Source: Porpolomopsis calyptriformis (lineage: Eukaryota; Basidiomycota; Agaricomycetes; Agaricales; Hygrophoraceae). From it: a stretch of 64,000 bases of DNA. The position numbers and the translations under genes were made by a program. The DNA is taken from the NCBI GenBank assembly GCA_951640195.1, contig OX621172.1, forward strand, positions 1,674,001 to 1,738,000, read 5' to 3'. Under the pieces are notes generated by a model. It had not been told where the DNA came from. It was given only the letters and a program-made list of their open reading frames with translations, and did not search any database. How positions within the stretch are numbered: position 1 is the stretch's first letter; each line of letters starts with the position of its first letter. This document shows positions 10,435-22,704 of this stretch, in pieces.

Positions 10435-12425
10435 TTACCTCAGCCAATCCCGCCATCCACTGGCATGCCAACCTTTTATAAACTCCTCCTCAGAGAAACG
10501 TTGCACAGCCCATGTCCTCGCTCGTTTTCTCATCGCTACATCTTCGACGGGATCAAGTGTCAAGGCTGTATGCAACGCCTTCGCGAATGCCTCTGGAGTA
10601 GTCGCATGGTACCCTAGCTCCGTTCCCATTGGCAAATGTCCATAGAATAGAGAAAATGTTAGTCCCGCACCTGTTGGTTGTCCATCGAAAGGAACGACGA
10701 TGTCGTTTAGTGGACCGCCGGAGGCGTGGGTCACCGGAATCACCCCTGCAGCCTAGATGGTAGACGTGACGAGATAGATTCAGCGGATATACACAGGACA
10801 CTTACCATAAACTCGACGATGTTGATTCCAAAGTGTTCATCAACCATCGTGCTAAGCCCGAGCCTTGCTTTAGACAGTGAACAAAGTACATCTGGATATG
10901 ACGCGTTCACTACAAACTCTACATAGTCCTGAAAACACGGAAAAAAAAGGTTAATAGCAGGAAGAATAAATTTGAGACCTCACCTGAATGTCAAGTTTTT
11001 CTGCTAGAAGACGTAGTTCTTCAACACGAGCCGCATCATCCGGACCGCGGCTCCCGCCCATGAGTACCAGTTTGACCCTGCTTCCGGGACGACCATGTTC
11101 TGGGTATCTCATCAATAGCTCGCGAAGGGAATGCAATTGTGTTGCATGGCTCTTCTCGGGACTAGATGAAATTAGGAAACAGCAGTCGAAGATAGTGACG
11201 TCACGCCACATACCGGAACTGTGCTACACTTAGAATGACCTGCTCTCTCTTCTCAAGCGGGAACTTGGCCATTTCGCGTGTGTCGCAGGGCGGGTACACT
11301 ATCGGCGCTGCTCTGGGTGGTTCATATTTATTTAATTTGATGAAAATAGATAGGAATAGGGAGGAGGATAGGTGGATGATGTCGAGGATTAGATCGGAGT
11401 GGTGTAAAATGGAATCGATGTGGGCTTTCGTCCACGAGGAGTTGACCATGAGGAAGGAGGCTCTGCGAAGCGAGAGCGAGTAGTAGTACATGGTGAGACG
11501 GTAGTACCTAGAGCGATTTTTTTTCAGGACAACACGAAGACGGTTCAGTTTTTCTGGGACGAACAGGAGTTTCCCACGGCTGAGTATTGTGGAAGATGAG
11601 ATAGTATCAGAGTTGGTGTGCCACTTCGTCCGTGATTTTACGCGTGAAAGCATGTCGGTACTTATCATCGGGTAGTGGATGTATGCACCAATAGGGATGT
11701 CGCATAGGGCGGAGACGACATGGAATGTGAAGGCGTAGCCCATGGTATCTATACGGATGCATCATCGTACCTTTGGACTAGGAAGGGAAGGAAAGCTGAC
11801 CTATATACAAGTCTGGGATGAGTTTCGTCATGGCCTCCCATGCCAAATACATGGAGCCAATACTCTGACCCATGAGTGTAAACAGAGGCCACGAAGTACC
11901 TTCTACAAGAGTCCGGGATTGAAGAAATACAAAATGAAGAGTCGAGGGGTCCAAAACGATATTAAATCGGGTCTTTGTAACTCGGGTGAACATGAAGTTG
12001 GATAGATAAATCATCCGCACCACCTACTTTGACTTTGGCGATAATTTCTTCCTTGCTAGCATCAACATCCCCGCTATACACGACACTGACAATATCCGGT
12101 TCAGTGCGTTGAATAGCAGAGACTGCGGTCCACAACACACGCTCGCCGCCGCCCCCTGCATGGCTTTAACATTCTGAGTAGAATCAGGCAGGGCCGCAGC
12201 ACGAAATGTTTCGTCCTTTACATACCAATATGGATGAAAGAATCCAATTAATTTCCTTCGGGGTGAATCGCCAACACCGAGGTAACCGAGAACACCAGCC
12301 CTCCGAGCGCTATTCCCAACTCGGATATTGCGCAAATATAGGTTCAAGATACTTGAAAATACTACGAAAGGAAAGAGAAAGAGGGCCAGGACGGACCCGA
12401 CGGCGACCACGGTCGTTACTGTCAT
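10435..12425 (-). CDS. ALG11: ALG11, GDP-Man:Man3GlcNAc2-PP-dolichol alpha-1,2-mannosyltransferase
   Basis: Alg11 adds the fourth and fifth mannoses to the dolichol-linked N-glycan precursor on the cytosolic face of the ER. The ATG at 12425 starts with a membrane anchor ([18 protein letters not shown]). Later exons give the hallmark [91 protein letters not shown] and the GT4-type [12 protein letters not shown] with its two conserved Glu, then [19 protein letters not shown]. At least seven introns are needed. One near 10610-10670 (GTGCGGG to GCTAG) is stop-free and a multiple of three, so it could be mistaken for coding. The order and motifs match the full-length family. Confidence 0.93.
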
Positions 12426-12864
12426 ACGCGATTGCTAAGAGGTGCACGTGATGTGGCGGTTTCGGAACATACACAGCTCGGAGCTGTGCCCGCCTTCAAG
12501 TCACCTCGGAACCTTTGTGCTGTATACACAACGTGTTTACCACGCCAAATTCACGAACCGGATACTATTATCTGCTCGCAATAATGACGCAGAATGGGGA
12601 AGAAGCGTTCGCATGATCCATGCAGACCAGCTGTCTTATCAGCGTCGGGCTGGGACTTGGCAACGGTCGGAAAACAGACGGTTTGCTTCCGCAAGACAGT
12701 GTGGCAGGGCAGAAGGCTATACTCGGAATGTCATCCAGCACATTATAAAGTCAAGTCATATTTCACTCCTTTCACTCCCATTGCACTCTCCATGAAACAC
12801 GGAGCACTCCTACAACCTATCCCGCCCTCCTGACGCTAACACCTCCGGGTCAAGTCGAGTCACC
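12426..12864. promoter_or_regulatory. Divergent promoter region, ALG11 and single-pass membrane protein
   Basis: ALG11 (minus) and the next gene (plus) start 439 bases apart in opposite directions, so both promoters lie here. I see no specific motif that I would defend. Confidence 0.4.
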
Positions 12865-13455
12865 ATGGCTGTGATCATTCGTTCGATTGTTTTGGACTTT
12901 GGCAAACGGGACAGAGGAAATGACTCTAATGTAATGCCAGCTATGAAAGCTGAAATGGTCGTCGGCCTCGGTAAGCGCAATGATGAGCTCTTTATGCCGA
13001 GAGTAGCCTTTGACTGACTCTTTCTAGTATTGTTCATCTTGCTATTGTGCGGATTCTGCCTCGTAGCGTATTGGAAAACAGTCCACACGCTCACGCCGCA
13101 ACAAAGGGTCAACCAGAACACGTACAGACGTTGGGAGGCAAATGTTTCGGGTCGCGGGAGCACGACTCGTCGCCACCGTGCCCCCGTTTCCGGCTATTCC
13201 TCGACAACGCTCGGTCACGACCGAACTTTATCCCCTTCCCCTTCGTCTAGCTCCCAGACAATAGTTCCAGACGGAACAGACTCGATCCCAGACATCACCG
13301 TACTACCACCTCCAAACGCCTACTTTTCCTCGTCGCCTGTATGGCAGGCAGGCCCATTTGGACACGGGATGGATTCATCTGCGAATGTATCTACCCGGGG
13401 CATTTATCCCTCTTCGAGTGAGGACGAGGAGGCGGGTCCACACTCTAGTTTCTAA
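12865..13455 (+). CDS. Small single-pass membrane protein, unknown
   Basis: The ATG at 12865 sits in a strong context (CACCATGGC). One intron, 12971-13027 (GTAAGC to TTCTAG), joins a 106-base exon to a 428-base exon, giving 177 residues in frame. After a 35-residue N-terminal region, one hydrophobic helix (VVGLVLFILLLCGFCLVAYW) spans the intron junction. The rest is Ser/Pro-rich with an acidic end (SSSEDEEAGPHSSF). This fits a small type III or tail-exposed membrane protein. I do not recognise the family. A shared promoter with ALG11 does not by itself imply a glycosylation role. Confidence 0.65.
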
Positions 13456-13829
13456 TGATAACTCGTCTTTTTTTTTTTGTTTTTTTTTTTTTTACGACGA
13501 GCCTCAGGTTGGATAGACCAGGCATTAATTGCAGGACTTGAAATTGCCTAGAACCGCCTCATTCATGTTGCTATCGACAATACTTTGATCACCTATGCTT
13601 ACCTTTTTGTGTGAAGATAATTTAGAGCGCCGCTTGAATAAAAATAATATTCACATGAGTCGGGCTTCTCGGCCAACAGCCTTAGCCGCGAACCAGACCA
13701 GAGCAAAAACGAGATAATAATTCTGGGTTTGCTTCATCATTTCCGGTGGTTTTCAGCTAGGACATTGACATTTCATGCTGCAGAATCAAGTCATATGCCA
13801 GCTTGTCGATTCCAGCATCCAGAACAATC
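13456..13829. other. Intergenic with long T tract
   Basis: Right after the stop codon at 13455 is a 26-base tract of T broken by one G (13468-13493). The remainder is ordinary intergenic sequence leading to the MSP1 start. Confidence 0.4.
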
Positions 13830-15410
13830 ATGGTCGCCTCAACTACCAAACGCGCAATGCTAGACGGTTAGTTCACGCAAAATCTGCATGCATTACGTTT
13901 CGTGCACTCACGACTAGACTAACTAGTCGCGCTTTTCATTGCCTCTCAAGTGGGTCACCCTGTCAAGTGATCGCTCTCCATTCATAATTACTGATCGGTC
14001 ACGCAAGGCAGCCTTGTATTATACAGTACGAGTGAGCAGCTCATCTGTTCTGCTGTGATGTGCACATCTTTTTCTCATGCTAATTGATAGTGGATGGTGG
14101 ACACAATGTCTCCAAGAAAACAGGAAGAAGTTAAAACAAAACAGCTAGAAGCTCTCAAGAGGTTGGGTCATACAGACCTTAAACTTGACGAATATGAACG
14201 TACGCACCTTCTCCCCCACACTATTCCCGTATTCTGACCACTACAATTCTTTCAGGAACTGTCGCTAATGAGATCATTCACCCCGATGATATCAATGTTC
14301 GTTTTGAAGGTACGCGTCCACTACTATCATTTAACGCACGAATTCCACCATACATTCCTACAGACATCGGCGGCCTCGACCCGATCATATCTTCCCTCCG
14401 AGAATCCATCATCTACCCACTCCTCTACCCCGACCTCTTCACCGCTTCTTCCACCCTCATAGCAGCGCCCAAGGGCGTCCTCCTCTTCGGACCTCCGGGC
14501 TGTGGCAAGACGATGCTCGCCAAAGCTCTCGCGAAGGAATCCGGTGCAACCTTCATCAACATCGCCGCTTCAGTATTGACCAACAAATGGTTCGGCGAGT
14601 CCAACAAGCTCGTCGCCGGTTTGTTCAGTCTTGCGCGGAAGACGCAGCCGAGTATTATTTTTATTGATGAGATTGACTCGTTCCTGAGGGAACGGACAAA
14701 GGGCGACCACGAAGCGACAGGGATGATGAAGGCCGAGTTCATGACGTGCGTTCGTTGGTTATCATTCTGGTTGGGTCAAGCCAGGTTGAAAATTTTTTTG
14801 ACTTGAAGGCTATGGGACGGGTTGCTTTCTGGAACAGATCGAATATTAGTCTTAGGAGCCACCAATCGACCAAGCGACATCGACGCTGCCATCCTTCGTC
14901 GTATGCCAAAGCGATTTGGCATTAGCTTACCGGACGTCCACCAACGACTAAAAATCCTCAAACTCGTAAATATTTCATAACCTGTCAGCTTTAGCTTCAC
15001 CGTTCACCCCAATTTTCTTTTTCCCTCCTGTGGTGACATTGGGTAGATGTTGAAAGATACCGTTCTCGATCCTGAATTTCCCATGCACATACTTGCCGAG
15101 CGCTCGAATGGCTTCTCAGGCTCCGATCTCAAAGAGCTGTGCCGGAATGCTGCCATGATGCCCGTACGGGACTATGTCAGGGAGGCGGGGGAGGACCAAA
15201 CGTTACTAGCGAAAGGGCAAATGGAGGTGTGCTCTTTTTTTTCTTTCTTGTTCATCGCTTACTTGTCTGTGTGATCATCGATTCCATCCTATCTAGGGCT
15301 TCAGGCTACGTCCGCTGTCAATAAACGACTTCTTTCATTCAGAGTCGACTGTGTTGTCCGTTTCGCGAGAGGATAGATCGCGTATAGACGAAATTGAAGA
15401 GACCGACTGA
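13830..15410 (+). CDS. MSP1: Msp1/ATAD1-type AAA ATPase of the mitochondrial outer membrane
   Basis: Msp1 pulls mistargeted tail-anchored proteins and stuck precursors out of the mitochondrial outer membrane. The catalytic part is clear: [20 protein letters not shown], Walker [13 protein letters not shown], the pore-loop region [12 protein letters not shown], Walker [35 protein letters not shown] and the C-terminal [18 protein letters not shown]. The N-terminal anchor had to be assembled from very small exons: 13830-13866, 13927-13949 (23 bases) and 14008-14031 (24 bases), then 14091 onward. Together they read [16 protein letters not shown] then [18 protein letters not shown], closely resembling the yeast anchor. 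The last intron joins GQMEG to [12 protein letters not shown] before the TGA at 15410. Length fits the family. Confidence 0.9.
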
Positions 15411-15552
15411 TTCTCCGTCTATTTATCTTGAGTATATCCGCACACTAATATGCCTTTTCTCGCAACGGATGTACATAGACACGGTCATTTCCCTACAGTG
15501 AAATGATATATAATGTACAGAACCGCGAGACCAGCGTTTACTCCAAGATTTG

Positions 15553-16185
15553 TTATTGCGCATCAAATGGGCTTGCAAAACGACGCGCTAGTTCCTCTTC
15601 TGCCCGAAGAACACCACGCAAGAGGCGATGAGACAAGACCATCTAAAACCAACCAGAAATAGGCGCCATGGTGTTAAAGGCGCTGGTCGCTCGTATACCA
15701 AGATGTCGCTGTCTATAGTGCCATAACGTTGGTATGTGGCGAATCGGCTGTCCGAGGGGACGTAGCCGCCATAGACGCGAGACTGGTAATTAGAGGCAAA
15801 GGAATCTGTGGGAAAAGGGACATCTATTGAGTAAGTTGTTTTCAGGGAGGTAAACGTCCACGAACCTGGCGCGACTCCTTCCTTTCGGAATCCGAGGAGG
15901 CGCAAAGGCCAAAGGATGATCGCACGCGGAATCGCATAGCAACTGAGGTAGACCGCTTTGAAGGGAAAAGCGGGCCAGATGGATAGAGCGAGCAGGATGG
16001 CTGCGGAGATATTAGGGTGGGCGACGACTGGATTGATTTTTTTTTTTTCGAGGGCGCTCAGGTGAGTGATCGAGTGGACGCTAGTGGCGGGCAGACTTAC
16101 TGGTGTATTGGTAGGCATCGCGGAACAGTCGCTCGACGCCTAACAGCGTCGGAACGGTAAGGCAGATTTGGGTGGTGGTGGACAT
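15553..16185 (-). CDS. Small conserved fungal protein, unknown function
   Basis: The ATG at 16185 begins MSTTTQICLTVPTLLGVERL. Three introns are needed. The second runs GTTCGTGG to CCCACAG. The last (GTATACGAG to TTTTAG) replaces a poor C-terminus with the well-formed MVLSHRLLRGVLRAEEELAR ending SPFDAQ, and moves the stop to 15553. The middle is hydrophobic (AILLALSIWPAFPFKAVY, AIPRAIILWPLRLLGF), suggesting one or two membrane-associated segments. It is followed by a conserved-looking soluble motif, NYQSRVYGGYVPSDSRFATY. I recognise this layout as typical of uncharacterised basidiomycete proteins but cannot assign a role. It converges on MSP1 with 142 bases between the stops. Confidence 0.6.
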
Positions 16186-16326
16186 GATGCAGCAAGCGTG
16201 AATAGGTTAACGTTACCGGCCTAGCCCAGAACGCAAGCAAGCGAGCTTAAACTGGTCACAATCTATTCAAGCTAGGTTACATCACAAGCATTAAATATTT
16301 AGAGACGATACGCTTCAAAAGTCCGG

Positions 16327-18804
16327 TTACGATCCCCCCGTGGGATTCGATAGCATTAAAGAAATGAGAAGGTTCATAGCATCCTCTCTGAACGTGTCCT
16401 GCGTGATCTCCAACGGGACAAGACCATGTAGGAATGTCAAAAGGTTAGGTGAATCAGTCGTGTACTGCGGCCAGTCTATCCCAGTGTTTCCGTTGGGATC
16501 GAGGTTGTTCACGAAGCGTACGAGATAGTCTGTCATATCTCCCTCATTGTATACGTTGCGGAGGTCGGATGTATGGCCCTTTAGTCGTGTATTAGACTAA
16601 CACGAATGAGTGATGATAATGAGGTTTATTCACCGATCCTATATAAGGCAGAGTCTTAAAGCGTTTGCTCACTGACAAAAAAGTTGTTTTAATAAATGCA
16701 CCGGAACAAATTCAAAAGCAAACTCACAGAAAGCCCAGACTTTCTGTTTACCAGAGCGTTGCTGGAGGAAGAAACGTCTTGGTCCTTGGAACACAACGTC
16801 TCCCTGAAACGCGGCAATTCGTTTGTACTGGGGTGACAAGATGTTAAAGTCACCGGTATCAAAGGGCGATCCTTGAGCGGGATCTTCCGGATATAGCTTC
16901 ATTAAGGTATCAAGGTCGCCGTCCGAGATGCTTGGCAGCCATAGAGATTTGATATAAGCCCTGACCTGCGCCTCCGTGCTGTGCAATTTCAGAAATTTCA
17001 TTAAACTATTCGACGATGAAACGACTGCAAGGGATACGAACGTGATGTTGGATTTAGAGAGCGAGAAGAGTGTTCCCTCATCGTCGACGTTACCTACAGG
17101 GATGCCGTCGTCAGGAACGTATGAAAAAAGTTCAAGTCTGTTCCGAGCCAGCATATGGTGCTGAGCCCTCGCGAGCGGCGACTAAGCTGGCCCAACATAA
17201 TGCACATGGTACGCACCATTGATGAACGGTATGTCCGCAACATAGCCTTGCTTAACCAATACTTGGGGGTCGTCCGTGAGAAACACGCCATCCACGCGAG
17301 GTATCCAAGGCAATACCAAAGACTAAGCATAACATTAGCATCATCCGGAATTAATAATTGCGATGTCTCACCTCGTACGAAAGGATACTGGGTGATGCAT
17401 TCATGGCATCTTTCAAAGCGGCGTATGAAACTGTACGGAGACATTCTAACGTATTCGGAGCGCCAGAGCAGCCTGTATGCGAAACCACCGCGTCGTAGTG
17501 TACCTGACCTCCCTTGATCGAACCGACGGGAATGGGCGACCCTGACTCCATGAAACCAGCACGGAAAAGTCCTTCCGTGTTGCCTCCGTTCGTCAACATA
17601 TGCAGAGAAACCGAAATTGCACCAGCAGATTGTCCCCAACTGGAGAGAATGGTGAAATCGAAATTTTGAAGAAAGAGGATAGACTTACATGGTGACCTTC
17701 GTGGGATCACCTCCGAACGCTTTGATGTATTTTTGGACCCACCTGAAAGCTTCGCGTTCTATGCAAGATTGTAAATTTGAGGTCGAAAGTGATCCAGCTA
17801 GTTACTTTCAAGCACTTACGATCATGGAGTCCGATATTACCAACACCCGCATCTTTGACCTCCTGGCCGCCCAAAAAACCGAAACCTGCGAAAGGTTAGA
17901 ATGTTGCATAAACAACCTAACCACTTTACACACCACTCAGCCTGGTTTAATGCCTTTAGTCAACACGTTTTGCAAGATGTTAAAGCAGCCTACCGATAAT
18001 TTATACTAACATAAACGATAGGTTCTCCAAGTTCGATAGCTCTGGTCACTACGCTTTGGCCGTCGTATCTATGATCGTTTTCCAAATCTGTTTACTTTTG
18101 GACCGTCTGAGAGTTAGCTTACATTGCAGAAGTGCCAATTTCGAAGCCGCCTTTGAAGGGCTAAGCATCAGAAGGTCAAGGTGTGAATTGGGGTGGCGTT
18201 CTGCCTACCTCCAACTATCCACTAAATGGAGAATTAGACATAAAGTTCAAAGTTGAAAGGCAACACATACAATGACAACGGGCAATGCAGAGAGCGGTGT
18301 CGCGCTTGCGGGCTTGACTACATTGAGACTGAGACCTGTTCCCAGTTAACAACACACCGTAAGATCAACATTCCTGTCAAAAAACCTACAGTCCTCGCCG
18401 TCAGGATAGAGAGCATTGTAGATGGAATTCAGGATGAAGTCCGTGGCATTTGCTGGTAAACCAGACAGAAGCGGTAGCTGGATCGACTGTTGAAAACACG
18501 CTTGCCCGAATCCAACAGCCTGCTGGTTCCCTTGGTAGGGCGGGACCGGTACGGGCAAACGGTATCGAAGATCACCAGTTCTACCCATTAACAGGTCAGC
18601 ATCAGCGCTACCATGAATATGCCCGTGCACTCACGGAGGCTGGGCATATGGTATGCCTAAGAACTTGGACACTGATCCTGCGCGTACACCTGTAAAAGTT
18701 GCTTGATCCAGTGTTACTGTGGGCGCAGGGTGTAGGAAGTTGAGGGCATCCCAAGCTAGATATGCTTGGAAGGCAAGGGCAGTGAGAACATGGTGCAGAA
18801 ACAT
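16327..18804 (-). CDS. Secreted type-B carboxylesterase/lipase
   Basis: Type-B carboxylesterases are alpha/beta hydrolases that cleave esters or triglycerides outside the cell. The ATG at 18804 gives a signal peptide (MFLHHVLTALAFQAYLA). A TTG 27 bases upstream could extend the frame but is not a normal start. Key motifs in order are TFTGVRAGSVSKFLGIPYAQ, the oxyanion region near VVVYFFGGGFEIGT, the nucleophile elbow TIWGQSAGAISVSLH, FMESGSPIPVGS, the acid region VGNVDDEGTLFS and the catalytic His in GHTSDL. The triad is therefore complete. About eight introns split the gene. Length (roughly 530-550 residues) suits the family. Exact substrate cannot be told; enzymes of this group include fungal lipases and cholesterol esterases. 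Confidence 0.88.
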
Positions 18805-20194
18805 CTTTGGAGCGGGATGGAAAACGGGCAACCCACCCCGCAGCCTTTTAAGATTGGCGGTTTTCTGAACCCCAATCGGCCATTTTACTTATCAGCAGGG
18901 TGGGCGAGCAAAAACACACCGTAACATGGTGATCAAAACTGGGTTCCGACAGCCACGACCCTGCGGTGCGGTGAAGAACCCACGTTGCACACGAATTGGG
19001 AGATGTGCGGGCGCGTCGAATATATATTCCGTTGTTTACCAAATCGCTGGGACAAAGATCCCTCGAAGAGCAAAGTGGTCAATCTGCGGCGAGGAGTTGG
19101 TCCGCTGTTTTAGCCTGGAGGTGACATTATACCCACACCCTGTCAAAGGATAACTCCAAGGATGTGCCTGATGTAATTGAGTTCGTGACCATCACTAGAC
19201 AAGTTGGGGAAACATTGCAACAGCATCGTCCATGAATCGCAAAGCGATGCTGAAACAGCTGGTCCGGGGCTGTTGACTTGTGCCTCGCGACAAGCCCAAG
19301 ATGCCAGGACGGGAGGAACTATAAATCTAAAATACACCCGAAAAGGAAACTCTTCATCAGAATACGGGAAGTGGAATGATCCTGGCCGCAAGGCTGAGCT
19401 CCTTCGTCAAACCCTGTTTTGGGTGGTATAGTATAAAAGGAATTACAATAGGCAACAACATCCTCGAAAAGTACGGCCTGAGCATCGTGCCAGTCACGCT
19501 GGGACTCGAGCAGTTCGATCGATTCCGATCGTCTCAATGACCTACTTTTTTGCATCCAATCCATTTCCTTGCAGCTTTTCTTACAAGACCGCTGATCTGT
19601 CACTCCTAGAGTTGAGATCTTTGTTCACGTTCAAGGGAATAGCTTTCCAGATGATGATTGATGAAATGGGCAGGAATGAGGATCACGAGTGGGTGATTCT
19701 TCGAACAGAAAGTCAAAGATGTTATCAACTAGAGATGCAAACCAGGTGGTCCAGGATCATCAAGCTCCACTCTAGTGTTCAGTTGAGAAATTATGGTTAT
19801 CAATTTGCTGCTTGCCTGTGAAAATGTATAAATGAACTTGCAGAGCGTGGCTGATTGCCACTCTTGTATCCAGCTAAGAATTCGGGGGATGATGCCATTG
19901 CTAATGCGCGATGACATCAAGACCAACCAGAAGGATGGGAATAAACACCTCGAGTGTGTAGCTAGGCAATATCATCACATCTTAGGAGATGAATCGAATG
20001 GTGAAACTCACGTCGCATCCTGCCTAGGGCGCTACATCTAAGCGCAGTAAGACCTTCGCCGCAAAAAAAAACTAGTACTTCCCATGAAATCACGTTACAT
20101 CTCAAGACTACGCAACGCACCTGCCCCCCTCTTGACAGCAAATGCAAGCAGGAAGAAAGAAAGGTCTCGTTTAATTTTCATTCCCGTTCATCCA
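18805..20194. other. Intergenic, about 1.4 kb
   Basis: I looked on both strands and found no convincing gene. A minus-strand stretch near 19319-19603 has an open frame with some amphipathic character but no recognisable motif or splice-supported extension. Confidence 0.35.
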
Positions 20195-22467
20195 TCAATC
20201 AACCATCATTCTTTCAGTATGCAGGCCTTCGCCATATGCCATACTTTCAAAGATGACTTGCCTCCAGATACTGACTGTCATTTCTTCAGCTTCCTCCTCC
20301 AATACCTGAGATAGCAGCATGAGTAACAGCCTACGCTATAAGAAACCGTAACGACGCACCGGCTCTAAACCTTCGACGAGCTTTTGAGGGGATTTATGGT
20401 CCTTGAGGTGTTCAAGAACGAACATGACTAAATCGTCGTCCTCCAATTCGCCAAGATATTTCGTCATCTGGCGTTTTACTAGAGGCTCCAATTTTCGGTC
20501 GATCATCAGCTACGAATCCCATAGCAGGTCAACAATATGCCGCTCGAGAAATCTAAAATTTCCTACATCAGTCAGACCATCCCACCGAACCTTGGCCTTG
20601 AACAACGTTTCCCTATCTTTAGGAACGGATAACCTGATCCTCTCCAGCCTCTCTTTCGCTTTCTCGCCACTCTCCGCAGCGCTGAAGTCAAGTTTCACAA
20701 GCGGCGTCTTCCGTTTCTTGATGTCCTCCTCTTCGTCTTCCTCCTGTCCAAACACCGTGGCTTTCTCCTTTGTACCCGGCTCTATAGTCTTGGATGGCGC
20801 AGGCAATGAAACGTTTAGTCGAACAGGAGCTCCGTCATCCAGCAGTAAGCCAGCCTTGCGCTGCTCATCAGCAAGCGCTTGCATCTCATCCATCTGTCGA
20901 GCCAGGAATAATTCTGATTCGCGTCGAAGATTCTCAGCTTCACGTTCCTCGAATATTCGCGATTCAGCATCTGCCGCTTCTTCTGCCGCAAGTCGTCGTG
21001 CGCGGAGGTGTCGCCAACGAGCCCTATGGAGAAAGGAAGCAATGAGAATAGGAACACCACAGGTTTTAAGATCACTTACCGATCAACATAAAAGGCTTCG
21101 TCACTCTCATCATCGTCCCATATATCTAAACGGGAACGCATTTCGACACGATCGCGTTCCTCAGCTTCCTTCATAGCTCGCTCTCGCGCGATCGTCCGCT
21201 CGAGAGCCTGGATGCGAGCCCGTTCCCGCGGTTCATACCGTCGCTCGCGCTGCGACGGAAATATAATAAAGACTTATGGCAAACGTTAAACTCAAACAAG
21301 ACTTACATCTCTGAATGAAACCTCCTCATCTCGTCTTCGATTTTCTTTACGTTCCGCTTCCAGTTCCTCGTCCGTCTTCGCGGATTTCCCCGCCAACTGC
21401 CGCGCATCGTCCAACCCCCCGGTTACCGCTTTATTGTCCTCTGCTTTCACAAATCCTACTGGTTTGCTATAACCTTGCGCCCCCTTCCCATATCCTTGTT
21501 GGCTTGTTGAACCCCTTCCCGATGGCTGGGGTGAGTCGCGAGACCGTTGTGAAGTGTTCTGGGGCTTCCCCCATTCCCTCACTTTGGGACCGCTAGGTGC
21601 CCCGACGACTGAAGGAATGCTCTCACGGACATCTCGCATCTTCTCTCGTTCGCGTTTAGCAGCCCGTTCGCGGAACTGTGCGATTTCTGAGATGACGAGT
21701 CCGCGTTGAGTTTCTGGAAGGTCGGCTTCCTGTAAGTCGTGTAAATGTGGTGGGATTACATATTTTTCCTTGTCGATCAGTCCGTTGTTGGCAGCGTCTT
21801 GTGACGCACGGTTGATATCCGCGACTAGTTCGTCCACTTTGGCTTTAGCTTCCTGCATTTGAGCATCATCGGCCTGAGTAAAACGCAAAATGAATTCAAG
21901 ATCACGACGGGCAACGAGAAATAAAATTTATACATCAGTCTTCATGCGTTGTGATTGGTGCATGTCCAAGAATGCTCGTGTTTTTTCATCGGCCTTGACC
22001 TGTTATTCGAAGTAAGCGGGAAAGGGAGGAGGAATATAGAATCAGACATACTAGCAGCTTCTTGTTGGCACAACCATCTTCCAGTGCCGGTAATTCAACG
22101 CCATTCAAGAGCGTAAGAGCACGTAAGGCTCCTTCTGGATCCACAAACTCTGCAAAGCCGAAGCCTTGAGGTTTGTTAGCGGGTGTGATAAGACGCTTGA
22201 AAGAGTTGATTTGCCCGCATGCCTTACGCGACTTAATAACGTCAGGCGAGAAGAGTGGCATTCATGACTTACAGAAAGAAGTTGATTCAGAAATGCATCT
22301 GTGATTCCACCGGATATTGACCCAATAAAAAGGGCGGTTTGTTTTGGGGTTTGTGCTGGGACAAACTGCTGCATATGTTGCTGCTGTGCAAGAGCCGAAA
22401 TTGAGGGGCCTTGGCCGAATGACGGCAAAGCTGGACGCAGACCAAGTCCTAACCGATTAGGTTGCAT
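20195..22467 (-). CDS. RBM25: RBM25-like splicing factor (RRM plus PWI)
   Basis: RBM25 and its yeast relative Snu71 associate with the U1 snRNP and help define 5' splice sites. The N-terminus (MQPNRLGLGLRPALPSFGQG) leads to an RRM with RNP2-like TALFIGSISGGITDAFL and RNP1-like PQGFGFAEFVDPEGALRAL. A long charged middle region follows, with RE/RD-rich helices such as RERAKREREKMRDVRE-type segments. The C-terminus forms a PWI domain, from LFKAKVRWDGL through KYLGELEDDDLVMFVLEHLK to EEEAEEMTVSIWRQVIFESM. The last intron (GTGCGTCG to TCTCAG) joins GLEP to VLEEEAEEM and places the stop at 20195. Order and domain content match the family closely. It shares a 237-base divergent promoter with the CCDC25-like gene. 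Confidence 0.9.
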
Positions 22468-22704
22468 TTTAAGGCTCTTTCAACGAAACAAGTTGTGAAG
22501 TTAGTTCTGGCCCCGGATGAATGGTTTGAACGGTAAGTTCATCAGCTACTGAGCAGGGGAGAAATGAGAGAGAAAACTAAGGGATTGAGTGAGATCCGTA
22601 CGCGATGTATAGCTTGGAGCTTGGAGAGGTCGAGCAGAAAGAGACGGCGAGCGGTGTTTGAAAACTGAAGAATCTAACACGGCCCGCTAAGCCAAGTGTT
22701 GCAA
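22468..22704. promoter_or_regulatory. Short bidirectional promoter, RBM25-like and CCDC25-like genes
   Basis: The two start codons are only 237 bases apart and face away from each other. The segment must serve both genes. No TATA box is obvious. Confidence 0.55.

Noticed and set aside
13468..13493. Long T tract as a possible RNA polymerase III terminator
   Set aside because: No tRNA, 5S or other small-RNA gene pattern precedes it; it directly follows a protein-coding stop.
15588..15660. Unspliced C-terminus of the small conserved protein ending at 15588
   Set aside because: The intron GTATACGAG to TTTTAG gives a far better C-terminus and a stop at 15553, so the unspliced ending was dropped.
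18805..18831. Longer N-terminus for the carboxylesterase
   Set aside because: It would start at TTG and disturb an otherwise normal signal peptide beginning at the ATG at 18804.
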